NCBI GenBank assembly: GCA_963788585.1
Contig: CAWBHA010000006.1
Span: forward strand, 372,001 to 436,000
Direction: 5' to 3'
From: Bog-473 sp963788585
Lineage (GTDB): Bacteria > Actinomycetota > Acidimicrobiia > Acidimicrobiales > RAAP-2
DNA: 64,000 nt
In this document: positions 17,169 through 24,971 of the stretch, in pieces
How positions within the stretch are numbered: position 1 is the first letter of the stretch
Layout: each line of letters opens with the position of its first letter
Translations under genes and position numbers: made by a program
Notes under the pieces: model-generated
Databases searched by the model: none
Seen by the model: the letters and a program-made list of their open reading frames with translations, nothing else
Told to the model about the DNA's origin: nothing

Positions 17169-17788
17169 GCGGCGGCCAGAGCCACGAAGTTGCCGAGCAG
17201 CGCCAGACCCGTCGCACCCGACTTCTCGGGGTGGAATTGCGCGCCCCACAGCCGGTTCCGTGCCGCCAGTGCCGCCACGGCCCCGCCGTAGTCACAGACG
17301 GCCACCGTCTCGTCCCCGATGGGTGGGACGAAGGAGTGCACGAAGTAGACCCACGGATGCGCCCCGAGGCCTCGCAGTGGTGCGGGGACGCCGTCACCGC
17401 ATGCCTCGAGGGTGTTCCACTGCATCTGTGGGTGCTTGACCCCGTCGGGCAAGCGACGCACCGTGCCCGCGAAGATGCCGAGTCCAGGCTCGCCGGGGCT
17501 CTCCACCGATCCCTCGTAGAGGAGCTGGAACCCGACGCACACGCCGAAGAAGGGCACCTCCGCCGCCAGCGCGGCGCGGGCCGGTTCCTCGAGCCCGCTG
17601 GCCCGCAGGGCCCGCGCGCAGGCTCCGAATGCACCCACCCCGGGCAGGACGACGGCGTCCGCCGCCTCGACCGCCGAGGCAGCGCGTACCAGGCGTGCGT
17701 CCGCGCCGAGGTGCTGGAGGGCCTTCTCGGCCGAGCGCAGGTTGCCGATGCCGTAGTCCAGGACGGCGATGCGCGGCGCGGCCGTCAC
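17165..17788 (-). CDS. hisH: Imidazole glycerol phosphate synthase glutaminase subunit
   Basis: Class I glutamine amidotransferase that feeds ammonia to HisF. 207 residues; the GTG at 17788 overlaps the hisB stop as GTGA. LDYGIGNLRSAEKAL at the N-terminus, the nucleophile Cys in PFFGVCVGFQLL, and the His/Glu of the triad in AQFHPEKSG are all present. The oxyanion region LPGVGAFG is typical. Confidence 0.96.
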   Translation of the reverse strand: MTAAPRIAVLDYGIGNLRSAEKALQHLGADARLVRAASAVEAADAVVLPGVGAFGACARALRASGLEEPARAALAAEVPFFGVCVGFQLLYEGSVESPGEPGLGIFAGTVRRLPDGVKHPQMQWNTLEACGDGVPAPLRGLGAHPWVYFVHSFVPPIGDETVAVCDYGGAVAALAARNRLWGAQFHPEKSGATGLALLGNFVALAAA

Positions 17789-18387
17789 AAGGCTCCCTTG
17801 GTGGATGGGATCCCACCTCCCTCGATCCGCACGGCGTCGCGCAGACAGCGCGCCACGCCCTTGAAGCTCGCTTCCACGATGTGGTGCGTGTTCTTGCCCT
17901 CGAGCAGGCGGACGTGGAGCGTGAGGTTGGCCGCCGTCACGAAGGCACGCCAGAACTCCTCCGCCAGCTGGGGATTGAACGGCGGCGTGCCCAAGCCGGG
18001 CGTGTCTGGGGCGAAGTCGATCCCGTAGGCGAGGTACGGGCGTCCCGACAGGTCGAGCGCCACCTCGACGAGCGCCTCGTCGAGGGGCAGCAGCATGGAC
18101 GCGAACCGGCGCACGCCGGCCTTGTCGCCGAGGGCCTCGTCCAGGCAGCCCCCGAGGACGATGCCGACGTCCTCCACCGTGTGGTGCGCGTCGATGTGCA
18201 GGTCGCCCGTCGCCTGCACCGAGAGGTCGAAGGAGGCGTGGCGGCCCAACTGCTCCACCATATGGTCGAAGAAGGGCAGCCCGGTCGAGACCTCGGTGCG
18301 GCCCGTGCCGTCGACGTCCAGCGCGATCGCGACGGTCGTCTCCTTGGTGGCGCGGTCCTTGCTGGCGGCGCGGGCGGGGTGGGTCAC
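17785..18387 (-). CDS. hisB: Imidazoleglycerol-phosphate dehydratase
   Basis: Mn-dependent dehydration to imidazole acetol phosphate. 200 residues, monofunctional. The metal-binding motifs FDHMVEQLGRH, DAHHTVEDVG and EGKNTHHIVEASFK are complete. GTG start at 18387 overlaps the hisC stop as GTGA. Confidence 0.96.
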   Translation of the reverse strand: MTHPARAASKDRATKETTVAIALDVDGTGRTEVSTGLPFFDHMVEQLGRHASFDLSVQATGDLHIDAHHTVEDVGIVLGGCLDEALGDKAGVRRFASMLLPLDEALVEVALDLSGRPYLAYGIDFAPDTPGLGTPPFNPQLAEEFWRAFVTAANLTLHVRLLEGKNTHHIVEASFKGVARCLRDAVRIEGGGIPSTKGAL

Positions 18388-19448
18388 AGGCTCTCCTTCA
18401 GGGCACGCAGGAAGCGGTCGTTCTCTTCTGCCGTCCCGATGGTGACACGGAGACAGCCACGCAGGCCTTCCCAGCTGGTGCAATTGCGGATCAACACCGA
18501 CCGGGCCAACAGGTCGCGCCACACGTCGTCCGCGTCCCGTTCGCGCGGCCGGAAGAGGATGAAGTTGGCGTCGGAAGGCCAGGTGTCCACCGGAAGGTCG
18601 GCCAGCCCGACGGCCACCCGGCCCCGCTCCTCGGCGATGCGGGCCACGCGGGACTCCATCTCGGCGACGTGACGCAGCGCCAGGAGCCCGGCTGCCTGCG
18701 TCTGGGCCGAGAGGTGGTACGGCAGCACCACCGCCTCGCACGCGGCCACGACCGCCGGGTCGGCCACCAGGTAGCCCAATCGTGCGCCGGCCATGGCCCA
18801 CGTCTTCGAGAAGGTCCGGGTGACGACCAGCCCGGTCCGGTCCGGTCCGCGGAGCTCCAGCGCTGACCACGGCGAGAACTGCCCGTACGCCTCGTCGACG
18901 ATCACCAGGCCGGGGGCGGCGTCGGCGACGGTGGCCACCGTCTCGGGGGGCTCGGCGCGGCCGGTGGGGTTGTTCGGTGAGCACAGGAACGCGATGTCGG
19001 GCCGCCAGCGCTCGAGCAGCGCGCGGGCGTCGACGCGGTCGATTTGGAAGTCGTCGTCGCGCGATCCCTCCACCACTGCGGTGCCGGTGATGCGGGCGAT
19101 GTGCGAATGCAGCGCATAGGTGGGCTCGAACACGAGGGCGCTGCGCCCGGGACCACCGAACGCGAGCAGGAGGCACTGCAGCACCTCGTTCGACCCGTTG
19201 GCGCAGAAGACCTCGTCTGCATCCACGCCGTGCAGGCCGCCGAGCGCCAGGCGGAGTTCCGTGGCCGGACGGTCGGGATAACGGTGGAACGACACCTCCT
19301 CGAGCGCGGCGAGCAACTCCTCGCGCCAGGCGTCGGGCGGGCCGAAGGGCGACTCGTTCGTGTTGAGCCGCACCTCGGCCTCGACCTGGGGCGAGTGGTA
19401 GCCCTCCCCCAGCCGGAGATCGGGCCGGACCGGCGGGACCGTGCTCAC
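18384..19448 (-). CDS. hisC: Histidinol-phosphate aminotransferase
   Basis: PLP-dependent transamination to histidinol phosphate. 354 residues. NTNESPFGPP near the N-terminus, SPNNPTG, VDEAYGQF and the PLP Lys in TRTFSKTWAMAGARLGY mark the class I/II aminotransferase family; position between hisD and hisB fixes the role. GTG start at 19448, GTGA overlap with hisD. Confidence 0.95.
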   Translation of the reverse strand: MSTVPPVRPDLRLGEGYHSPQVEAEVRLNTNESPFGPPDAWREELLAALEEVSFHRYPDRPATELRLALGGLHGVDADEVFCANGSNEVLQCLLLAFGGPGRSALVFEPTYALHSHIARITGTAVVEGSRDDDFQIDRVDARALLERWRPDIAFLCSPNNPTGRAEPPETVATVADAAPGLVIVDEAYGQFSPWSALELRGPDRTGLVVTRTFSKTWAMAGARLGYLVADPAVVAACEAVVLPYHLSAQTQAAGLLALRHVAEMESRVARIAEERGRVAVGLADLPVDTWPSDANFILFRPRERDADDVWRDLLARSVLIRNCTSWEGLRGCLRVTIGTAEENDRFLRALKESL

Positions 19449-20761
19449 GCGTCGCCCGCCCGGTCGAGGGCGCGGAGGCGCCAGCGCACCGATTCGGCGT
19501 GGGCCGGCAGGCCCTCGGTCTCGGCCAGCGTGACCACCGCCGGCCCGAGCGCGCGCAGCGCCGCGGGCGCCACCTGGACGGCGTGCAGGTGCTTGCGGAA
19601 GTCGTCGGCCCGGAGGGCCGACGCGAAGCGGGCCGTGCGGTTCGTCGGCAGGACGTGGTTGGGGCCGGCGATGTAGTCCCCCATGCTGGCTGGGGACCAT
19701 TCGCCGATGAAGACCGCTCCCGCGTTCTGCACGCCCTCGAGCATCGCCGGCCCGAGCGCCTGCGGCACCAGCAGCTCGAGGTGCTCCGGCGCGATCGTGT
19801 TGGCGACCTCGAGGGCCGCCTCCGGCCCGTCGACCAGGCACGCCAGGCCGGAAGACCCCAGCGCCGACTCCAGATCGGCCCGGCGGCTGGACGTCTCGAC
19901 GATGCGCCCGACCTCGGCGACGATCCGCTCGAGGAGCACCGCGTCCCAGGTCACCAACCAGGCCAGACCGTCGGGTCCGTGCTCGGCCTGGACCACCAGG
20001 TCGATGGCGGCGAACGCCGGGTTGGCTCCGGGCCCGGCCACGACGACGATCTCGGAGGGCCCCGCGAAGGCGGAGGCCACCCCGACGACGCCCGACACCT
20101 GGCGCTTCGCCTCCGCCACGTAGGCGTTGCCGGGACCGGCGATGACGTCCACGGCAGGGATCGAGTCGGTGCCATAGGCGAGGGCGGCGACGGCCTGCGC
20201 GCCGCCCACGCGGTAGACCTCGTCGACGCCGGCCACCAGCGCGGCGCACAGCGTGGCATCGTCGACCGTGCCATCGCCCGCCGGGGGGACGCAGAGCGCA
20301 AGGCTCGCGACGCCCGCGACGCGTGCGGGCGCGGCGCACATGAGCACCGTCGAGGGGTAGCGGGCGCGCCCGCCCGGCGCGTACAGGCCGGCCCGGCCCA
20401 CCGGGCGTGTCAGGTGCCGCACCGTGATGCCGCCGTCACTGTGGTCGCCCGGAGGCGTGCCCTCCTCCGCGTGATAGGACACGATCCGCCCGAATGCCGT
20501 CTCCAACGCGCGGCGCACCGCAGGGTCGACCCTCCGTGCGGCCTCCGCGATGCGCTGTGGGGGGACGCGGAGGCCCTCGGTGACATCGACCCCGTCGAAG
20601 GCCGCCGTGTAGCGGACCAGGGCGGCGTCGCCCTCGGTGCGCACCTCGGCCAGGATCCCCGCCACCGCGTCGTGGACGTCGGCGCCCGGGGCATCGGGGC
20701 GCGGCAGGACGGCGTCGAAGGGCGGCGGCATGCCGCGGAGGTCCAGGACGCGGAGGGACAT
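19445..20761 (-). CDS. hisD: Histidinol dehydrogenase
   Basis: Zn-dependent, NAD-linked two-step oxidation of histidinol to histidine. 438 residues. GLYAPGGRARYPSTVLM, AYGTDSIPAVDVIAGPGN, AGPSEIVV, QAEHGPDG with the Zn ligands, and PNHVLPTNRTARF are typical. First gene of the his-trp run. A possible -10 (TAGCCT, 20771-20776 on the complement) stands 9 bases before the ATG. Confidence 0.97.
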   Translation of the reverse strand: MSLRVLDLRGMPPPFDAVLPRPDAPGADVHDAVAGILAEVRTEGDAALVRYTAAFDGVDVTEGLRVPPQRIAEAARRVDPAVRRALETAFGRIVSYHAEEGTPPGDHSDGGITVRHLTRPVGRAGLYAPGGRARYPSTVLMCAAPARVAGVASLALCVPPAGDGTVDDATLCAALVAGVDEVYRVGGAQAVAALAYGTDSIPAVDVIAGPGNAYVAEAKRQVSGVVGVASAFAGPSEIVVVAGPGANPAFAAIDLVVQAEHGPDGLAWLVTWDAVLLERIVAEVGRIVETSSRRADLESALGSSGLACLVDGPEAALEVANTIAPEHLELLVPQALGPAMLEGVQNAGAVFIGEWSPASMGDYIAGPNHVLPTNRTARFASALRADDFRKHLHAVQVAPAALRALGPAVVTLAETEGLPAHAESVRWRLRALDRAGDA

Positions 20762-20770
20762 GAGGCCACA

Positions 20771-20776
20771 AGGCTA
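20771..20776 (-). promoter_or_regulatory. Putative near-leaderless -10 box of the his-trp run
   Basis: TAGCCT read on the complement, 9 bases before the hisD ATG, with no Shine-Dalgarno between. It fits the TANNNT boxes seen before other genes here. The 144 bases up to the divergent 63-residue gene must hold both promoters. Confidence 0.45.
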
Positions 20777-20905
20777 CCGGCGGCCTGCCCGGTGCCTCGC
20801 CCCGCGCGCGGTGCGGGTGCCGACCACGAGTGCCTCGATCGCTGGGCTCCGACGTCGCAGCGAGCCCGCGCCGCCCGGCGTCCCCGTATCGGCCATCATC
20901 GGGAC

Positions 20906-21097
20906 ATGTCCACTGCCGCCGAGATCTCCTCGCTCTCCTCCTCGCTGGCCGAGCTGCACCAGCGCGTGACCGAACTGGCCGAGAGCGCGTTGGCGAGCGG
21001 CGACGAGGACACGGCACACGAGCTGATCGCCGTCGAACGGGCACTCGGGGGGGCCTTGCGCCGATTGCGGCGCTTCTCGCAGCCGGCAGGCGGCTGA
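20906..21097 (+). CDS. Small helical protein of unknown function
   Basis: 63 residues from the ATG at 20906. The whole chain has heptad-like hydrophobic spacing (LSSSLAELHQRVTELAESAL and AHELIAVERALGGALRRL) and is probably a short coiled coil. Divergent from hisD. CATCAT stands 6 bases before the start, close to the -10 pattern seen elsewhere. No family could be named. Confidence 0.55.
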   Translation: MSTAAEISSLSSSLAELHQRVTELAESALASGDEDTAHELIAVERALGGALRRLRRFSQPAGG

Positions 21098-21116
21098 GCG
21101 CGTCCCGCGCCCTCTC

Positions 21117-21515
21117 TCAGACGGTGTAGAGCACGAGCTCGTGCCCGAGCAGCGCCGCCGCGGTGCGCAGGACGGTCTGGCGCTGCGCGACCACGGCGCA
21201 ATTGCGGCGCTCGGCCAGCTCGACGACCGCCACCACACTCAGGTCGGACGTGTCGCAGCGGGCTGCGATCTCGCCCGATCGGCGCGCCGCCTCACCGGTG
21301 AACGGCTCCACCTCCGTGCCGGCCAGCAGCTCCACGATGCGATCGCTGCGCGCCTCGCTGCGGTATCCCTCGGCCACGGCGACGGCCGGGATCACCGGCA
21401 CGATCCCGTTCGACAGCGCGGCGCGGTGCAGTGCCCACATCATGCGGTCGCCGCGGGCGGCCGCGTGCAGGGCACCGAGTCCGTAGGCCAATCCCTCGCG
21501 CCGAGTGGTGCTCAC
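21117..21515 (-). CDS. PIN-domain (VapC-like) protein with a missing catalytic Asp
   Basis: 132 residues. PIN-domain ribonucleases of type II toxin-antitoxin systems carry YDTGALIA at the N-terminus; here the matching stretch is YGLGALHA, so the first metal-binding Asp is Gly12. Glu49 (AVAEGYR) and Asp91 (TSDLSVV) are kept, but the last acidic position appears lost (VVAQRQTVL). The GTG at 21515 overlaps the antitoxin stop as GTGA. The protein may be an inactive toxin or a non-nuclease relative. Confidence 0.7.
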   Translation of the reverse strand: MSTTRREGLAYGLGALHAAARGDRMMWALHRAALSNGIVPVIPAVAVAEGYRSEARSDRIVELLAGTEVEPFTGEAARRSGEIAARCDTSDLSVVAVVELAERRNCAVVAQRQTVLRTAAALLGHELVLYTV

Positions 21516-21778
21516 CGCCGCCTGACGCGCGAGGCCACACCCGAGACCCCGGAGCGCAAGCGGGCGAGGAGCGCCTCGCCCGCCGCCAGCTCCTCCGGGC
21601 TGAGCGACCCGGTCTCACCCTCCCAGGCGGCCACGCCCCGGAGGCCCTGGCGCACGCGGAGCTGCTTTTCCGCAGCCGACGACAGCCACGCGCTGAAGGA
21701 GACACCGTCTTGTCGCGCCGCCTCTTCGACCGCCGCCGATACCCCGTCGTCGAGCGAGACCGAGCGCTTGGTCACCAT
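21512..21778 (-). CDS. VapB-like ribbon-helix-helix antitoxin
   Basis: 88 residues. RSVSLDDGVSAAVEEAARQDGVSFSAWLSSAAEKQLR matches in outline a ribbon-helix-helix DNA-binding head (short beta strand, helix, turn, helix), and the C-terminal half would bind the PIN partner encoded directly downstream with a 4-base overlap. Promoter box TACCCT lies 7 bases before the ATG. Such antitoxins usually repress their own operon. Confidence 0.72.
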   Translation of the reverse strand: MVTKRSVSLDDGVSAAVEEAARQDGVSFSAWLSSAAEKQLRVRQGLRGVAAWEGETGSLSPEELAAGEALLARLRSGVSGVASRVRRR

Positions 21779-21785
21779 GCCCGCC

Positions 21786-21791
21786 AGGGTA
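21786..21791 (-). promoter_or_regulatory. Leaderless-type -10 box of the VapB-like gene
   Basis: TACCCT on the complement, with 7 bases to the ATG at 21778 and no ribosome binding site between. Confidence 0.5.
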
Positions 21792-21844
21792 GCACCTCAA
21801 GTAGTACCGGCGCGCCGCGACCTGCCCCACCAGGGATGGAAACA

Positions 21845-21872
21845 CCAATGCCGGCCCGAAGGCCGGCATTGG
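21845..21872 (-). terminator. Strong hairpin with UUCG tetraloop after nth
   Basis: A perfect 12-base-pair stem: CCAATGCCGGCC (21845-21856) and GGCCGGCATTGG (21861-21872). Read on the minus strand the loop is TTCG closed by a C-G pair, the very stable cUUCGg tetraloop, followed by TGTTTCC. It lies downstream of nth (stop at 22027) and before the toxin-antitoxin promoter, so it probably ends nth transcripts. Confidence 0.7.
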
Positions 21873-21925
21873 GCGAGTCGGCCAGGAGGCGGATCCCAGC
21901 ATCGACTCTTTGGAACCAGGTGGCG

Positions 21926-21937
21926 GGAACCGGTTCC
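21926..21937. repeat. Perfect 12-base palindrome
   Basis: GGAACCGGTTCC is a perfect palindrome between nth and the toxin-antitoxin pair. It could be an operator or chance; nothing else supports a role. Confidence 0.3.
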
Positions 21938-22026
21938 GGCACCAACTGTAGTGCGTGGTGTGATTGATTTCACCAAGGGAAACACGAATTGCCTAAAAAG
22001 GGGCCAAATGGCACGTCACACGCCGT

Positions 22027-22692
22027 TTACCGGACCGACGGACAGAAGTCGGCCAAGGGGCATGCAGCGCAGCGTGGCTTTCTGGCCACACACGTTTCGC
22101 GGCCGTGGAGAATCACCCGCAGGCTGAACGCGCCCCGTTCCGTGGCCGGGATCAGCGCGTTCAACACGTGTTCCACCTTGACCGCGTCGCGCTGTTCCGC
22201 CGGCGTCAACACGTCCAACAGCCCCAGCCGCTGGGTCACGCGGAGCACGTGCGTGTCCACCGGGAGACCGGGCAGGCCGAACGCGACGCTGCGCACGACG
22301 TTGCCCGTCTTGCGCCCGACCCCGGGGAGCGTCACCAGGTCGGCGAGGTCGGAGGGGACCGCGCCGTCGAAGCGATCGGCCACCGCGGCGGCCATGCCGA
22401 TGAGGCTCTTGGTCTTTGAGCGGAAGAACCCCGTCGAGCGGATGATCTCCTCGACGTCCTCGGGGTTCGCCGCCGCCAGCGCGGCCGGATCCGGATAGGC
22501 CGCGAACAACGTGGGCGTGACCATGTTCACGCGGGCGTCGGTGCACTGGGCCGAGAGGATCGTCGCTTCGAGGAGCTGGAACGGTCCCGTGTGGTCGAGC
22601 GCACACAGCTCCCTCGCCGTGCCCGGATAGGTCTCGGCGAGTCGTTCCATCGTGAGCCGCGCCCGGCCCTTGGCTGTCCGAGGCTTCGCCAC
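22027..22692 (-). CDS. nth: Endonuclease III
   Basis: Base-excision repair glycosylase/AP lyase for oxidised pyrimidines. 221 residues from the GTG at 22692. The helix-hairpin-helix LPGVGRKTGNVV has the catalytic Lys and VDTHVLRV the catalytic Asp. The C-terminal [4Fe-4S] set is intact with the C-x6-C-x2-C-x5-C spacing (CVARKPRCAACPLADFC). It shares a 31-base divergent promoter region with mshD. Confidence 0.96.
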   Translation of the reverse strand: MAKPRTAKGRARLTMERLAETYPGTARELCALDHTGPFQLLEATILSAQCTDARVNMVTPTLFAAYPDPAALAAANPEDVEEIIRSTGFFRSKTKSLIGMAAAVADRFDGAVPSDLADLVTLPGVGRKTGNVVRSVAFGLPGLPVDTHVLRVTQRLGLLDVLTPAEQRDAVKVEHVLNALIPATERGAFSLRVILHGRETCVARKPRCAACPLADFCPSVR

Positions 22693-22698
22693 CGGTTC

Positions 22699-22704
22699 AC
22701 GGTA
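22699..22704 (-). promoter_or_regulatory. Leaderless-type -10 box of nth
   Basis: TACCGT on the complement, then 6 bases, then the nth GTG at 22692. There is no room for a leader. Confidence 0.55.
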
Positions 22705-22710
22705 CCGGGT

Positions 22711-22716
22711 TACGTT
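22711..22716 (+). promoter_or_regulatory. Leaderless-type -10 box of mshD
   Basis: TACGTT followed by 7 bases and the mshD GTG at 22724. The nth box lies only 6 bases away on the other strand, so the two divergent promoters must overlap and may exclude each other. Confidence 0.55.
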
Positions 22717-22723
22717 GGCCCGA

Positions 22724-23668
22724 GTGCATCCCACGGAGCTGACCGTCGCCGACCTCACCGGCCTGGACGAGCGGGCGCGCGACGAGGTCGCGCGCCTGTT
22801 GGCGCGCGCCGCTGCGGCCGACGACGCCCCACCCCTTCCCGAGCCGCAGCTCCGCGCCGTCAGCGCTCCCGCTTCCGCCGGGACGGGCTGGCGGCTCGTC
22901 ATGGCCCGCCGCGCCGGGACGGTGGTCGGCATCGCCCTCCTCTCCGGCGGCCTGGACGGTTCCACCGTGGTCCACTACGTGGTCGACCCCGGCGCGCGCG
23001 GCGAAGACGGCGAGTCCCTCGTCGCCGCGCTCGTCCGGCGCGCCGTGGCGGAGGCGCCTCCGGCCTGGCCGGTGCACCTCTGGGCCATGCGGGCCGGGCC
23101 CGCAGACGACGAGCTGGCACACGACAACGGCTTCTCCCCCGAGCGCGACCTGCTCCAGCTCCGGGTGGCCCTGCCGCTTCCCCCCGAGGTGGTGGCCGCC
23201 ACCCGCCCGCTGGTCACCCGTCCCTTCGAGCCCGGACGCGACGAGGCGGCCTGGCTCGAGACCAACAACCGCGCCTTCGCCGGCCACCCCGAACAGGGCG
23301 GGTGGACGCTCGGACAGCTGCGCGACCGCCTGGCGGCGGACTGGGTCGAGCTGGACGGCTTCCTGGTGGCCGACGACCCGGACGGCCAGGGGCTCATCGG
23401 GTCGTGCTGGACCAAGATCCACCGCGGCCACCGGCCGGTCCTCGGTGAGATCTACGTGATCGCCGTCGACCCCCGCCACCACGGACAGGGCTGGGGGCGC
23501 TCCCTCACGGTGGCCGGCCTGGAGTCGATCGCCCGGCGCGGCATCACGGTGGGCATGCTCTACACCGACGCCACCAACCACGCCGCGGTCGCCCTCTACC
23601 GCTCGCTCGGGTTCACCGTCGACCATGCGGACCGCTCCTACCGGCACGACCCGCCGGGCGACGCCTGA
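22724..23668 (+). CDS. mshD: Mycothiol synthase
   Basis: Acetylates Cys-GlcN-Ins with acetyl-CoA, the last step of mycothiol synthesis. 314 residues with two tandem GNAT folds, the usual build. The family hallmark WLETNNRAFAGHPEQGGWT is present, and the C-terminal GNAT has the acetyl-CoA loop HHGQGWGRSL and the TNHAAVALYRSLGF motif. The first GNAT half is degenerate, as in known MshD. Mycothiol is confined to Actinobacteria, so the gene is strong taxonomic evidence. Confidence 0.9.
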   Translation: MHPTELTVADLTGLDERARDEVARLLARAAAADDAPPLPEPQLRAVSAPASAGTGWRLVMARRAGTVVGIALLSGGLDGSTVVHYVVDPGARGEDGESLVAALVRRAVAEAPPAWPVHLWAMRAGPADDELAHDNGFSPERDLLQLRVALPLPPEVVAATRPLVTRPFEPGRDEAAWLETNNRAFAGHPEQGGWTLGQLRDRLAADWVELDGFLVADDPDGQGLIGSCWTKIHRGHRPVLGEIYVIAVDPRHHGQGWGRSLTVAGLESIARRGITVGMLYTDATNHAAVALYRSLGFTVDHADRSYRHDPPGDA

Positions 23669-23705
23669 GCAACACGGGCGGGCAAGCGCTGCACGCCGCC
23701 GCGCG

Positions 23706-24428
23706 TCAGCTCACGCCGGTGCCGATCGCCTTGCCCACCCCGAACGTCACCGCGGCCGCCACGGCGGTGACCGCGAGCTGCCGGAGCGCGGAGGCGACGA
23801 CGGGGCGTTCCGTGAACCGGGCCAGGACCACGCCGACGACCAGTGAGGCCACCGCGCCCAGGACCACGGAGAGGACGATCGCCACCGTCCCCGAGGTGAA
23901 GAGCCAGGGCGCCAGTGGGATGAACGCGCCCAGGGCGAAGGTGACGAACGAGGCGGCGGCGGCCTGCCACGGCGAGCCGAGGGACTGGACCGAGATTCCC
24001 AGCTCCTCGCGGGCATGCGTCTCCAGGGCCAGGTCCGGGTCCTGATGGACCTCGTTGACCATCTCGGTGGCGACGGTGGGGTCGATCCCCCGCCGCACGT
24101 ACACGCCCTTGAGCTCGGCCGCCTCGCCCTCCGGGCTCCGGTGCAACGAGCGGCGCTCCACCTCCAGCTCGCGCTCCATCAGCTCGCGCTGGGCCGTCAT
24201 GGAGAGGTACTCGCCGGCGGCCATGGAGAAGGAGCCGGCCACCAGCCCCGCCACGCCCGCCAGGCGGACGATCGCGCCGCCCGCGTTCGCCCCCGCGATC
24301 CCCAACACGAGGGAGACGTTGGTCACCAGCCCGTCGCTGATGCCGAAGACCGCCGCCCGGGCGCCGCCGCCCCGCACGTCGCGGTGATGGTGCACAGGCA
24401 TGGCATCGTGCTCGTGCGCGTAGCTCAC
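23706..24428 (-). CDS. VIT1/CCC1-family metal transporter
   Basis: 240 residues. A His-rich N-terminus (EHDAMPVHHHRD) is followed by the CCC1 core: AAVFGISDGLVTNVSLVLGI, then SMAAGEYLSM, a charged cytosolic loop rich in Glu that binds metal in VIT1, and two or three more membrane helices. The family moves Fe2+ or Mn2+. GTG start at 24428 with TACGCT 7 bases ahead. Converges with mshD. Confidence 0.88.
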   Translation of the reverse strand: MSYAHEHDAMPVHHHRDVRGGGARAAVFGISDGLVTNVSLVLGIAGANAGGAIVRLAGVAGLVAGSFSMAAGEYLSMTAQRELMERELEVERRSLHRSPEGEAAELKGVYVRRGIDPTVATEMVNEVHQDPDLALETHAREELGISVQSLGSPWQAAAASFVTFALGAFIPLAPWLFTSGTVAIVLSVVLGAVASLVVGVVLARFTERPVVASALRQLAVTAVAAAVTFGVGKAIGTGVS

Positions 24429-24435
24429 TGCCGTC

Positions 24436-24441
24436 AGCGTA
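24436..24441 (-). promoter_or_regulatory. Leaderless-type -10 box of the VIT1-type gene
   Basis: TACGCT on the complement with 7 bases to the GTG at 24428. On the other strand TAGCGT at 24462-24467 could serve the divergent MaoC-like gene, which does have a Shine-Dalgarno. Confidence 0.5.
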
Positions 24442-24507
24442 GTGAGGTGCCCTCACGCGGGTAGCGTCCCTCAGCGGAATGAAAGTCTGACCAGCGAGGA
24501 GCACCCC

Positions 24508-24963
24508 ATGACCACCATCGTCGACGGCGTCGACGCCTTCCACGAGCTCGCCGGCAAGGAGCTCGGCCACTCGCAGTGGCAGACGATCACCCAGGAACGG
24601 GTGAACCTGTTCGCCGAGGCGACCGGCGACCACCAGTGGATCCACGTCGACCCCGAGCGGGCCAAGGACGGCCCCTTCGGCGGGCCCATCGCCCACGGCT
24701 ACCTGACGCTCTCCCTCGCTCCCGTCCTGCTCAACCAGGTGATCCGCGTCGACAACATGAAATTCGGCGTGAACTACGGCTGCAACAAGGTCCGCTTCCC
24801 CTCGCCGGTGCCGGTGGGGTCCGACCTGCGCATGGGCGTCACGGTGGCCGGCGTCGAGGACACCGACGGCGGCGTCCAGGTGGTCTATGACCTCGTGATG
24901 GAGATCAAGGACGCTCCGAAGCCGGCGTGCGTGGCCCAAGTGGTCTACCGCTACTACCGCTGA
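24508..24963 (+). CDS. MaoC-like hydratase (NodN type)
   Basis: 151 residues, a single hot-dog fold. The catalytic Asp/His pair of MaoC-type (R)-enoyl hydratases appears in FAEATGDHQWIHVDPERA and the GPIAHGYLTLSL segment is typical. GAGGAG lies 6 bases upstream of the ATG at 24508. It probably acts on an enoyl-CoA or enoyl-ACP; the substrate is not evident. The next gene, menG, starts 8 bases after its stop, so the two are likely co-transcribed. Confidence 0.85.
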   Translation: MTTIVDGVDAFHELAGKELGHSQWQTITQERVNLFAEATGDHQWIHVDPERAKDGPFGGPIAHGYLTLSLAPVLLNQVIRVDNMKFGVNYGCNKVRFPSPVPVGSDLRMGVTVAGVEDTDGGVQVVYDLVMEIKDAPKPACVAQVVYRYYR

Positions 24964-24971
24964 CACCGGTC

